A stretch of DNA of 24,867 bases. Source: a virus. The stretch is from positions 1 to 24,867 of the IMG/VR virus record IMGVR_UViG_3300030385_002115. One strand, given 5' to 3'. Of this stretch, positions 1-6,802 are shown in pieces. A program made the position numbers and the translations under genes. Within the stretch, counting starts at the first letter, position 1, and every line of letters begins with the position of its first letter. The notes beneath the pieces are model-generated. The model was not told where the DNA came from and ran no database searches. It saw only the letters and a list, made by a program, of their open reading frames with translations.

Positions 1-9
1 AATATCCAT
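1..9 (-). CDS. Start of the next structural gene (first three codons only)
   Basis: An ATG at 9-7 on the minus strand is preceded by AGGAGAATAAACA, a good ribosome binding site, immediately after the stop of the upstream gene. Only Met-Asp-Ile is inside the window, so no product can be named. From its place after terminase, portal and a structural protein, a scaffold or capsid gene would be usual; that is inference from gene order alone. Confidence 0.4.
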
Positions 10-12
10 TGT

Positions 13-564
13 TTATTCTCCTGTTAATTTTCGACCTAGATTTAATAATAATTCGTTTGGTGTTGAAATCAAAGCATTAATTCCGCCACCAACAGCATCT
101 TGCATATATTGTTGGAATTCCAAATCTGAAGTAGATCCAGCTCCTTGTGGTCTCATCTTTGGGGCGAGTTGATATGACAGTGCTTGTAATTCTTCAGGAG
201 TCAGCCTGTCTGCTTCAGATTTGTCTAACATTCCCGACTCTATAGCCAATCTCTTCAAATCTCCACCAAAATCTGGTCCACGACCCATAAGATCTTTCTG
301 GTATTGTCTGAACTCCATGTCTGAAGTGGCGCCAGAGCCTGTTGGTCTCATTTCTGGAGCCACTTTATATGACAGTGCTTCTAATTCTTCCTGTGTCATA
401 GAGCCAGATGGAAGATTTCCTCTTCCTGTTGCTTGTCCGTAAGTTGGGTTTGTCTGCATTTGTGTTAAAATTTCACGAGGATCTTTGCCTTCTGCTGCTG
501 CATCTGCAAACATTGACAGAGCTCTCGTATATCTATCTTGGAACATTCCTTCATAATCAGCCAT
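13..564 (-). CDS. Putative virion structural or ejection protein with internal tandem repeat
   Basis: A 183-residue protein encoded directly downstream of the portal gene, overlapping its end by 8 bases. The start is supported by AAAGGAG seven bases before ATG. It holds two similar 39-residue modules (residues 56-94 and 121-159; 24 of 39 positions identical), each containing an EEL-ALSY segment, AP-MRP and a G-G-TSD motif. Motifs of the MRP-G-G-TSD kind are, from memory, found in minor structural and DNA-ejection proteins of marine podoviruses. The N-terminal 50 residues and the last 20 lie outside the repeats. There is no membrane segment or signal peptide. Position in the late operon supports a virion or assembly role; the exact role is unknown. 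Confidence 0.75.
   Translation of the reverse strand: MADYEGMFQDRYTRALSMFADAAAEGKDPREILTQMQTNPTYGQATGRGNLPSGSMTQEELEALSYKVAPEMRPTGSGATSDMEFRQYQKDLMGRGPDFGGDLKRLAIESGMLDKSEADRLTPEELQALSYQLAPKMRPQGAGSTSDLEFQQYMQDAVGGGINALISTPNELLLNLGRKLTGE
88..204 (-). repeat. Second copy of the 39-residue module in the structural protein
   Basis: This stretch encodes residues 121-159 and matches residues 56-94 of the same protein at 24 of 39 positions without a gap. The conserved core is ALSY, AP-MRP, G-G-TSD-EF and Q-Y. Confidence 0.8.
283..399 (-). repeat. First copy of the 39-residue module in the structural protein
   Basis: This stretch encodes residues 56-94, the partner of the copy at 88-204. The two copies are separated by 26 residues that are not repeated. 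Confidence 0.8.
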
Positions 565-2995
565 CTTTCATCTCCTTTATTGCAATGTCGGCTTGTGCTT
601 TACGATTGGCGATCTCTATATCGGCTTGAAGTTTCACCATTCTTGATTGTAAATCGGCTTGGGTCTTGGCAATATCTTTTTGGATATCGATTTTTGCTTT
701 CGCTTGGTCTATCTCAATATCAGATTTTGCTTTGATTTGGTCTGCTTGAATTTCAGCTTTGGTTCTTGCCATAACAGACTCAGCTTCTATTTTCGCAAGT
801 TGCTGTGCCATGTTCATTGGATTATTTGCACCACCACCAAGTTTATCTAATCCTCCGATTGGTTGCATTTTAGGAGATTTTTGGACAACTTGTGCTGCTC
901 TCTCTGATATGAGATTATTAAGTTCTGGTGATATATTATCAAACTTAAATCTTGGATCTCGAATGTTTGGCATTGGTGGGAACTCAACACCTGTTGCAGT
1001 TTGCATTCTTAATCTGTAAAGCATGGCTACATGTTCACCAATATGGGCAATCATCATAGGACCAATGGCTTTTTGCGCAACAGGATTTCCTCCTAAACTT
1101 GGATCTTGTAAAAATTGCATATGCACTGCAATATGAGCTTCATGGTTCTGGTCCACAAATGCTTTGATTGGTTTCCCAAGCAATACAGAAACATTTTCAT
1201 CAACAGGATCCATGTTGGGAGCTTCGTCTGGCTTCTTAAGAATTTCATCTATATCAGAAACTCGAATCGCTTCGTACATTCTTTTGTATGCTTCGTACAT
1301 ATCATGAAGTTGCGGAGCTGATTGTGCAAGTTGTAGTATTGCTTGAGCTTGTGCAATGCGTTGTGTTGAACTAAAGATACTTGGATCACTAACAGGAATA
1401 ACATCAATTCGTTCATTAAAATCTTTTGCATAAATAGTTTGGCTTGTTCCTGATAAAGCGAAATTCATTTCTTCAGGCATTGTCACTGCATTGATGTGCA
1501 TGATTAATTTAAACTCTTGGGATTGTGCATAATGCAATCTTTTATGAATAGCTGAGAATATTTTAGATCCTTGCTCTAACATAGCAATGGTTGTGCCCAC
1601 TGGAGCATTTGGATTTGTTTCGCCAACATTTAAATCTGCAACAGAGGCATATCTTCTTCCTGCATCAACAACGAATCCTAACAGATTGAAAAGAGTTCCT
1701 GATGGTTCTTTGAAAGGTAATGGCATGATTGCTTTGCCAATATCATCAACAGCTGCATCAAGGTCAACATATTCTCCAGGACTGATATCAAGTTCTCCTC
1801 CAGGAACACGACCTTTTAATTTGAAACCACCTTGCATATTTGCAAATGCTGCGGAATCTAAGAGTGCTCTTAAAGATCCAGTTGCTGCTTTCCCTAGACC
1901 ACCAATCAAGTGATAAAGACCAAAACCATAGAATCCTAGACCAGGAAGGAATTTATATTCAACAAACCAATTAAGTTTCTTTTGGTTTTCATCTTCTTCT
2001 AACCAATTGCGTCTGATAGAAACAATCTTCTGACTTTCATGGTCTATTGTAATCACATAAGGCAAAGCGACTGCGTCAGGATCTTCTTTGTTAACATTAT
2101 CGATGTTATCCCAAATAACATTCGTGTGCATTTCTAAAAGAGTCATCACCTCATCATTGCCTTCAGATTCGGAAGGATTGATTCCTTCAATATCATAGAC
2201 AACATTTTCGTTTGGTTCGCCAGATGCTGCAAATCTTTCGCTTGGTAAATAATAACCAGCTTGAACGAATTTGTTGTATTCGTTTCTTGGCATTTCTATT
2301 ACATGGGTGTATCTTGGTGAAGTTAGAAGATCGGTGCTTTCAGGAGCGACAACGAAATTTTCTGCTTTAACAAAGCGACTTGTAATTCTTTTTAAAGACG
2401 GATCAAACCAAACCTTTTTAAAAGTTTGCCCAATCAGTGGAAGGTGGAAAAGCATTTGGTCAACATCTGGAAAGTATTCTGGCATCTCCTCAAGAAGTTG
2501 ATAATTCATATAATCTTTTACACGGATTGCTTGCTCTCGGACTTCATCATCACCATCACCAATAGAAACTGTTTTGACTGGACCACCAGCAGGAAATAAC
2601 TCGGCAATGGCTCTTGCCTGGAATTGCGTTGCTGCTTCCGCAATCATTGGGTGCACCACTTGACTTAATCCTTTGGTTGCTCTCTGGTCATCAGAATCCA
2701 TCATCCCACCATCAGCATCTAAAGTCTTAAGACCATCTTTGTATCTTTCTTCCCAAGTGGAGCGAGCTTGACGATCTGTTTCGTAATAGTTTAAAAGAAG
2801 TGTTGCTTGTTTATTTATTTCATCTTCTTCTATAACTTCTGCCAGATTGGCATCAAATTCGGTTGTTGGTTCTATGATATCTTCTGGTTCGCCAATAAGA
2901 ACTGTGCCATCACCAACATCTTCAACTTCAAGATCGTCTGGTGGTGATCCTTCAGAGAATGGGATAATCTTATCGCTCTTTTTTAATTTTGCCAT
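557..2995 (-). CDS. Portal protein (head-tail connector), P22/podovirus type
   Basis: An 812-residue protein. The portal ring occupies one capsid vertex, takes DNA in from the terminase and joins the tail. The evidence is its length (podovirus portals of this kind are about 700-800 residues), its place directly after the large terminase gene, and a recognisable portal-like stretch near residues 110-145 (KGLSQVVHPMI, then FQARAIAELFPAGGPVKT). The N-terminus is acidic. The last 75 residues or so are an Ala/Lys/Gln/Asp-rich heptad-like stretch (repeated AKI/ADI and QAD), a probable long helix like the barrel of P22-type portals. The start ATG lies 6 bases after the terminase stop; the ribosome binding site is modest (GGATAGAGACGC). 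The gene belongs to the late minus-strand operon. Confidence 0.88.
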   Translation of the reverse strand: MAKLKKSDKIIPFSEGSPPDDLEVEDVGDGTVLIGEPEDIIEPTTEFDANLAEVIEEDEINKQATLLLNYYETDRQARSTWEERYKDGLKTLDADGGMMDSDDQRATKGLSQVVHPMIAEAATQFQARAIAELFPAGGPVKTVSIGDGDDEVREQAIRVKDYMNYQLLEEMPEYFPDVDQMLFHLPLIGQTFKKVWFDPSLKRITSRFVKAENFVVAPESTDLLTSPRYTHVIEMPRNEYNKFVQAGYYLPSERFAASGEPNENVVYDIEGINPSESEGNDEVMTLLEMHTNVIWDNIDNVNKEDPDAVALPYVITIDHESQKIVSIRRNWLEEDENQKKLNWFVEYKFLPGLGFYGFGLYHLIGGLGKAATGSLRALLDSAAFANMQGGFKLKGRVPGGELDISPGEYVDLDAAVDDIGKAIMPLPFKEPSGTLFNLLGFVVDAGRRYASVADLNVGETNPNAPVGTTIAMLEQGSKIFSAIHKRLHYAQSQEFKLIMHINAVTMPEEMNFALSGTSQTIYAKDFNERIDVIPVSDPSIFSSTQRIAQAQAILQLAQSAPQLHDMYEAYKRMYEAIRVSDIDEILKKPDEAPNMDPVDENVSVLLGKPIKAFVDQNHEAHIAVHMQFLQDPSLGGNPVAQKAIGPMMIAHIGEHVAMLYRLRMQTATGVEFPPMPNIRDPRFKFDNISPELNNLISERAAQVVQKSPKMQPIGGLDKLGGGANNPMNMAQQLAKIEAESVMARTKAEIQADQIKAKSDIEIDQAKAKIDIQKDIAKTQADLQSRMVKLQADIEIANRKAQADIAIKEMKDG

Positions 2996-3001
2996 GCGTC
3001 T

Positions 3002-4507
3002 CTATCCATATATCGGCATTCTTGGTTCTGGTTCGATGACATCATCTTCAAAATCCTCCGAGTGTGAAATAAACCATTGCTTCCTTAATCGCAACCATGC
3101 TTGTGTACATGTATCTACTATATCGTCATTCTCTCCTGCTGGAAAGGCAGAACATATATTTATTAAATCTTTCGCCCATTTTTTGTCTGCAGGATACCAG
3201 ATTCTTCCATCTTCTAAAAGAGCAGAAGCAGCATGTGCTCTTGCTTCTTTATCTCTATCTGGAGAGTAAGCAAGCACAGGAACTCCAGCCATCCTCAAGT
3301 CTTGCAAGAGAGACTGACCAGAAGCTTTCTTTTCAATCAGAACTGCGTCTGGTTCATAAAGATTATAAGCATCCTGTGCTTCTCTTCTTAAATCAGGATA
3401 ACTGACTCTATCAAACCAGCAATCAAGAACCAAAGCATTCCATTGATTGTTCTGTTGGAAAACTCCCCAAGTTGTTCTGGCAGAATAACTGCTTTTCTCT
3501 TTGGTTGAATAGGCAGTGTCCCAGGATTGTATAACATATTCTATCTCTGGAAGTTCTGCTTTCTCCCAAGGTCTCCACCATGCTTCTCGTAAGATTGTCC
3601 CACCTTTGGGCATTGGTCTTTGTTGAAGCTGTCCTGCTGCTGCATAGCTGCCCAGAGATTGTTCTAGATCACTCAAAGTCTTTTCATCAATTCTATCTGG
3701 CCAAAGAAGTTCTCCTTCCTTTGTCCTTGGATCTTCAAACCCAATTCTAGAATAAGAAACAGAAGGATGCTCCTCCTCATATCTTGCAGGAAGACATAAG
3801 TGATCCCAATCATTGCTATTGGATAATATGTGTCCTGTTAAATCAACTTCATGCACTCTTTGCATAATAATGATAAATGCTCCCGTCTTTGGATCATTAA
3901 GTCTTGTTTGCATAGCTTGGTCCCACCAATCAAGAACTCCTTCTCTTACAGTTGAAGATTCTGCTTCGCGAACATTGTGAGGATCATCAATCACAATTAT
4001 ATCTCCACCTTCTCCAGTCAATGCCCCATCTACAGAAGTTGCTATTCGCATTCCTGTTTTATTGTTCTCAAATCTTTGTTTTTGGTTCTGGTCTGATGTT
4101 AACTTGAAGGTGTCGCCAAAATGTTCTTGGTACCAACGACTATCTATCAATCTTCTACACTTAACAGAATCTCTGATAGAAAGAGAACCAGCATAAGATG
4201 CAAACAAGAATCTTTTTGCAGGATCATTGGTCCATGCCCATGCAGGAAGAGCCACTGCAGCAGTAATTGATTTCATGTGCCTTGGTGGGATGTTAATTAT
4301 CAGTCTTTTAATATCGCCTTTAACTACTGCTTGCAAATGCTCGCAAATTGCATCGATGTGCCAGTTATCATAGAAGTGTCTTCCAGGTTCAATGGTTTCC
4401 CAGGAGCTCTTGATAAACTCCTTCAGACTCCTCCGACTCTTCTCTGCTCTTATCTGGTTCAATGTAAGCATGTTCAAGTGCTCGTTCAATTGTGGTGAGA
4501 TCGTCAT
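3002..4507 (-). CDS. terL: Terminase large subunit (packaging ATPase and nuclease)
   Basis: A 501-residue packaging motor protein that cuts concatemeric DNA and pumps it through the portal. Visible features are a Walker A-like loop PPRHMKS (residues 74-80), a Walker B strand ending in IDDPH (173-177), the conserved SYAAAGQLQQRP segment (287-298) before the nuclease domain, and RNase H-like nuclease acidic residues in SWDTA (D330), VLIEKKASG (E392) and NDDIVD (D461/D462). The length is normal for the family. The start ATG is preceded by AAGGATAAGC, a good site, even though it lies 119 bases inside the upstream small terminase gene. The portal gene follows closely. Confidence in the assignment is high. 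Confidence 0.96.
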   Translation of the reverse strand: MTISPQLNEHLNMLTLNQIRAEKSRRSLKEFIKSSWETIEPGRHFYDNWHIDAICEHLQAVVKGDIKRLIINIPPRHMKSITAAVALPAWAWTNDPAKRFLFASYAGSLSIRDSVKCRRLIDSRWYQEHFGDTFKLTSDQNQKQRFENNKTGMRIATSVDGALTGEGGDIIVIDDPHNVREAESSTVREGVLDWWDQAMQTRLNDPKTGAFIIIMQRVHEVDLTGHILSNSNDWDHLCLPARYEEEHPSVSYSRIGFEDPRTKEGELLWPDRIDEKTLSDLEQSLGSYAAAGQLQQRPMPKGGTILREAWWRPWEKAELPEIEYVIQSWDTAYSTKEKSSYSARTTWGVFQQNNQWNALVLDCWFDRVSYPDLRREAQDAYNLYEPDAVLIEKKASGQSLLQDLRMAGVPVLAYSPDRDKEARAHAASALLEDGRIWYPADKKWAKDLINICSAFPAGENDDIVDTCTQAWLRLRKQWFISHSEDFEDDVIEPEPRMPIYG

Positions 4508-4946
4508 TGCTTATCCTTGTTATATCTATTATCTTCTTTTCTTCAACAGTTGCATTAACTTCAATCGACTTTAAATCAGGAACACATTTAGCAAGAAGTG
4601 TTCTTGCAGCCATGACTCGTAATTCAGGATCTGCGGAAACTTTGCCAAGAGTCTGGACTTCTCCAGCTTCTGTTCTAGAGTAAACAGGAAATATCTCTTT
4701 GCCAGACATAACAGAAGCAAGAAAGCCTGCAGGATCTGCTTGACCCATTATCCAATGAATTAGTGCCTTGTGGTTCCATTTGTATCTTCCCTTTCTGGGA
4801 GGTTGTTCTGATCCTAATGGCTCAACCGACTTAAACTTCCCATCAAACTTGTTCCTTGGACCATTATTGATTGGTCTTTGGACTTGTAATATCTCTTCTG
4901 GGTTCTTTCTCGGTCTTCCTCTTTTCTTTTTCTTTTTTTCTTCCAT
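4389..4946 (-). CDS. terS: Probable terminase small subunit
   Basis: A 185-residue protein encoded directly before terL and overlapping it by 119 bases. The small subunit recognises phage DNA and starts packaging. The N-terminus is a run of lysines followed by GRPRKNP, an AT-hook-like DNA-binding element. A central part (residues about 55-125) includes KWNHKALIHWIMGQADPAGF and a predicted helical stretch, and the C-terminus is acidic (EESEESE). Family recognition rests mainly on gene order and DNA-binding character, since small terminases diverge quickly. The ribosome binding site TTTAGGAG lies about 10 bases before ATG and sits in a small inverted repeat. A different DNA-binding protein is possible but less likely. 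Confidence 0.75.
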   Translation of the reverse strand: MEEKKKKKRGRPRKNPEEILQVQRPINNGPRNKFDGKFKSVEPLGSEQPPRKGRYKWNHKALIHWIMGQADPAGFLASVMSGKEIFPVYSRTEAGEVQTLGKVSADPELRVMAARTLLAKCVPDLKSIEVNATVEEKKIIDITRISNDDLTTIERALEHAYIEPDKSREESEESEGVYQELLGNH

Positions 4947-4956
4947 CGTTTTCTCT

Positions 4957-4968
4957 CTCCTAAAGGAG
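4957..4968 (-). promoter_or_regulatory. Ribosome binding site of terS inside a small inverted repeat
   Basis: On the minus strand the leader reads CTCC-TTTA-GGAG, so the GGAG of the ribosome binding site can pair with an upstream CTCC across a 4-base loop. A 4-bp stem is weak. Any effect on translation is inference. Confidence 0.3.
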
Positions 4969-5044
4969 TAGTTTTCTTTGATTAATAAAATAATAACTTA
5001 TTTAATAAATTAAAAGAGAAAATTAGATAAATGGGAAGGAACCA

Positions 5045-5218
5045 ATGCCTAAATATACAGGAAACAAACCTAACTTAGATTATACATTTTATAAGAGAAA
5101 TATAGAGAGAACTCAATCTTACCCAGAGAAAGTTCTCTCTTCATCAAAAAAAAGGGAGATTAATTTTGACTCCAGAAAGAGTAAAACTAATCTCCTCAAA
5201 AAGAAACAATTAAATTAG
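5045..5218 (+). CDS. Possible small basic protein, 57 residues, on the strand opposite its neighbours
   Basis: An ATG at 5045 preceded by GGAAGGAACCA opens a 57-codon frame, MPKYTGNKPN to LLKKKQLN, ending in TAG at 5216-5218. The product is very basic (many Lys and Arg) with no membrane segment. A promoter-like TTGATT, 17 bases, TTTAAT lies upstream (about 4978-5006), but the whole region is AT-rich, so this is weak. The frame reads against the genes on both sides, ends tail-to-tail over the stop of the 125-residue gene, and covers the terminator hairpin of the leftward operon. It may be real (for example a small regulator) or a chance frame with a good ribosome binding site. No function is proposed. 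Confidence 0.4.
   Translation: MPKYTGNKPNLDYTFYKRNIERTQSYPEKVLSSSKKREINFDSRKSKTNLLKKKQLN
5104..5140. repeat. Perfect 10-bp inverted repeat with 17-base spacer
   Basis: The arms AGAGAGAACT (5104-5113) and AGTTCTCTCT (5131-5140) are exact reverse complements. No T-run follows on either strand, so it is not a typical terminator. It lies between the early leftward terminator and the terminase operon and could be an operator or a hairpin in the terminase leader. Confidence 0.5.
5146..5195 (-). terminator. Rho-independent terminator of the small leftward operon
   Basis: On the minus strand a long stem (arms about 5179-5195 and 5155-5172, nearly perfect, with one mismatch and one bulge, loop TTTCTG) is followed by eight T residues (5153-5146). 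It lies just after the stop of the 125-residue gene, so it should end the transcript from the promoter at 6368-6396 and separate the small operon from the terminase operon. Confidence 0.85.
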
Positions 5219-5592
5219 AAATTATAGTCGTAAAACTTAATTGGCTCTTTATTTAATGAGAATCTAAGACATCCATCATAGAAACAACCATCCTTGCGTT
5301 TCCAAATTGCAAAAACAGGATTTTTCTCGTTGCTTTTGTAGAACCACTTCTGTTCTTCTTGATTACTAACATGTCCAGAGAATCCTCCAGGATGGAAATC
5401 TGCTTTCCAATTTGGATTCTTTTCTGCATCCATTTCTCTGACTAAAATTTTATTTTTGGTTCTAACTTCCACAATTTCATGAGGATCTATATCTGACCAA
5501 AGAACTCTATTCGCATAATATTTCCCATCATAGCTTTTTTGTCCAGAAATAAGACCCAATTCAATTAATTCTTCTTTAATACTTTTGGTCAT
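5215..5592 (-). CDS. Conserved-looking phage protein of unknown function, 125 residues
   Basis: The last gene of the small leftward operon; its terminator follows within 20 bases. The protein has a distinctive C-terminal half: REMDAEKNPNWKADFHPGGF (residues about 52-71), then GHVSNQEEQKW, and it ends in KFYDYNF. From memory, proteins with this W-x-x-x-FHPGGF and terminal FYDYNF pattern recur as uncharacterised proteins in diverse phages; no activity is known to me. There is no membrane segment or signal peptide. The start overlaps the previous stop by one base (TAATG), so translation is probably coupled. Confidence 0.8.
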   Translation of the reverse strand: MTKSIKEELIELGLISGQKSYDGKYYANRVLWSDIDPHEIVEVRTKNKILVREMDAEKNPNWKADFHPGGFSGHVSNQEEQKWFYKSNEKNPVFAIWKRKDGCFYDGCLRFSLNKEPIKFYDYNF

Positions 5593-5870
5593 TATGCTTC
5601 CCCTTCATAAATTTCTTTTAATATTTGAAAAGTATAAATACCTTTTTTTATTTTACATAAATCTGCTACTATATTATTGTTTTCACCTACTACATAACAA
5701 CCCATTTCATTCTTAATTATGAAGTAACCATTATCATGTAAAGTATGTAAATACTCTTTCGCTTTTTTAGTAGGCAAAGCAAACCATCTTTTATATTTGC
5801 TTTCATTTTGTTTTACTAACTTAAATTTTTGAATACCATCTGCGCTAGTGTGATTTATTATTATTGACAT
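5592..5870 (-). CDS. Hypothetical protein, 92 residues
   Basis: Not recognised. The protein is soluble, mixed alpha and beta by appearance, with a Lys/Tyr-rich middle (KYKRWFALPTKKAKEYL) and a hydrophobic central strand region (YFIIKNEMGCYVVG). The ribosome binding site GGGGAGATAGATA precedes ATG; the upstream gene ends 3 bases before, and the downstream gene overlaps by one base. It is the third of four genes in the small leftward operon, probably expressed early because it sits just behind the divergent promoter region. Confidence 0.75.
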   Translation of the reverse strand: MSIIINHTSADGIQKFKLVKQNESKYKRWFALPTKKAKEYLHTLHDNGYFIIKNEMGCYVVGENNNIVADLCKIKKGIYTFQILKEIYEGEA

Positions 5871-5873
5871 TAT

Positions 5874-6173
5874 CTATCTCCCCATTATTTTGATTGTATA
5901 ATTTTCAGTAATATTTGTATTTGCTTGGATAAATTGGCGAGTAAGTTTTGCACGAACTTTTTTCATATCCAAAACTTTTCTTTGCACCCAAGAAACATGA
6001 AGTGTGTGCTTATCAACTTTGTATTGTGTAATGCTATTTTGTTCTGCACGACGAATCAAAGTTTCTTTCAACACAGCCTTTTTTTCTTGAAGTTTCTTGA
6101 TTTCAGTTTCAATGGAAATGTACTCGTTTGCAACAAGGTCATTTTCATTTATTTTTACAGCTTCTTTTGACAT
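5874..6173 (-). CDS. Hypothetical coiled-coil protein, 99 residues
   Basis: Not recognised at family level. Residues about 18-45 form a likely coiled coil (ETEIKKLQEKKAVLKETLI), followed by a short beta-like segment (YKVDKHTLHVSWVQRK) and a C-terminal helix. It has the general form of small early phage proteins that bind host factors or nucleic acid, but no specific relation can be claimed. The leader CTGAGAAAGGAATAAATT before ATG matches the extended ribosome binding site used throughout the window. Confidence 0.72.
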   Translation of the reverse strand: MSKEAVKINENDLVANEYISIETEIKKLQEKKAVLKETLIRRAEQNSITQYKVDKHTLHVSWVQRKVLDMKKVRAKLTRQFIQANTNITENYTIKIMGR

Positions 6174-6176
6174 AAT

Positions 6177-6338
6177 TTATTCCTTTCTCAGTTTTAAAAT
6201 CTTTCTAACTCTTACAAGCACGAAAGAATATAAGTCAGCGAATTCTTTGCATGGATGAGATTTAATCAAATCTTTTTCCATTTCTTGCAATTCGCAAGTT
6301 GGTTTTTTTCTTAAATTTTCTATAATTGTATCTTTCAT
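6177..6338 (-). CDS. Small protein, 53 residues, first gene of the leftward operon
   Basis: The ATG at 6338 is preceded by CTGAGAAAGGAATAAAAA, the same leader as other genes here, and sits about 30 bases downstream of a near-consensus promoter. The product, from MKDTIIENLRKK to KILKLRKE, has 53 residues, is charged and probably all-helical, with two cysteines (C15, C30). The stop is followed directly by the start of the 99-residue gene. Context, leader and promoter make it a likely real gene; its function is unknown. Confidence 0.75.
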   Translation of the reverse strand: MKDTIIENLRKKPTCELQEMEKDLIKSHPCKEFADLYSFVLVRVRKILKLRKE

Positions 6339-6367
6339 TTTTTATTCCTTTCTCAGTTTATATAAGT

Positions 6368-6396
6368 ATCATACGCCAATAAAAAACAGAAGTAAA
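6368..6396 (-). promoter_or_regulatory. Sigma70-like promoter for the small leftward operon
   Basis: On the minus strand, TTTACT (6396-6391), a 17-base spacer and TATGAT (6373-6368) form a near-consensus promoter about 30 bases before the first ATG at 6338. The TTTACT box recurs at the other proposed promoters of the window. Confidence 0.8.
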
Positions 6397-6397
6397 C

Positions 6398-6506
6398 AAA
6401 AAAGTTACCAAACTTGTAAAAAAGTTACCACATTTTTTAGACTCCAGTAACCAGCCCAGATCCTTGGTTAATAACCAATTGAACAAGACCGAAACCATCG
6501 TTACCA
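6398..6506. other. Divergent control region with GTTAC repeats (possible operator or origin)
   Basis: The gene-free stretch 6339-6631 separates leftward and rightward genes. It holds a 13-bp direct repeat (AAAAAAGTTACCA at 6398-6410 and 6418-6430, period 20 bp), a third GTTACCA at 6500-6506, the inverted form GTAACCA at 6447-6453 and a palindrome at 6464-6478. An alternating TA run (about 6557-6566) lies further right. Repeats spaced by two helical turns next to divergent promoters suggest repressor sites or initiator iterons. The sequence does not decide between them. Confidence 0.5.
6464..6478. repeat. Perfect palindrome TTGGTTA-A-TAACCAA
   Basis: The seven-base arms are exact reverse complements around one central base, within the divergent control region. 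The element is of a size usual for a dimeric DNA-binding protein and lies roughly midway between the leftward and rightward promoters. Confidence 0.65.
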
Positions 6507-6571
6507 CGAAACCGCAGTTTTAGAAAAAAGTTTTTGTGTTGCTGAAATTCTCCCTATATATATATTATTCT

Positions 6572-6599
6572 TTTACTTTTGTTAAAATTAAGGTAATAT
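6572..6599 (+). promoter_or_regulatory. Promoter of the rightward early/replication operon
   Basis: TTTACT (6572-6577), a 16-base spacer and TAATAT (6594-6599) precede the first rightward gene, whose ATG is at 6632. The box is the same as at the opposing promoter 6368-6396, and GAGAAAGGAA follows in the leader. Confidence 0.65.
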
Positions 6600-6631
6600 A
6601 AATAAATCTTGAGAAAGGAAATACTTAAATA

Positions 6632-6802
6632 ATGTCATGGACAACTACAACAGGTTCTTCCCATACAAGTTCTTCAGAGCAACCATTAATCAATGTTATC
6701 TGTCCAACTTGTAAAGTGCATGGAATGATACCAGATAACAAAATATTAGAAATATATTGTGAGAATTGCAAGACTCTTATTTATAGAAGAAGGAGGGGAT
6801 AA
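6632..6802 (+). CDS. Small zinc-ribbon-like protein, 56 residues
   Basis: The first gene of the rightward block. The start ATG follows GAGAAAGGAA with a longish spacer. After a Ser/Thr-rich N-terminus, residues 24-27 are CPTC and residues 43-46 CENC, two CxxC pairs 15 residues apart, typical of a structural zinc knuckle, followed by a basic tail YRRRRG. The stop overlaps the next ATG by one base (TAATG), so the two are co-translated. Small zinc-ribbon proteins in early phage operons often bind nucleic acid or host transcription proteins, but that is a guess here. Confidence 0.75.
   Translation: MSWTTTTGSSHTSSSEQPLINVICPTCKVHGMIPDNKILEIYCENCKTLIYRRRRG

Noticed and set aside
2847-3269. Plus-strand frame of 140 codons across the portal-terminase junction
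   Set aside because: It is antisense to two well-supported genes and its composition is that of a shadow frame.
4507-4946. Promoter for the terminase operon close to terS
   Set aside because: No -35/-10 pair with normal spacing was found on the minus strand in 4947-5140; the AT-rich stretch gives only weak matches, so none is annotated.
6557-6566. Alternating TA run as a DNA-unwinding element of an origin
   Set aside because: It is too short and too likely in AT-rich DNA to count by itself; it is mentioned only as context for the divergent region.
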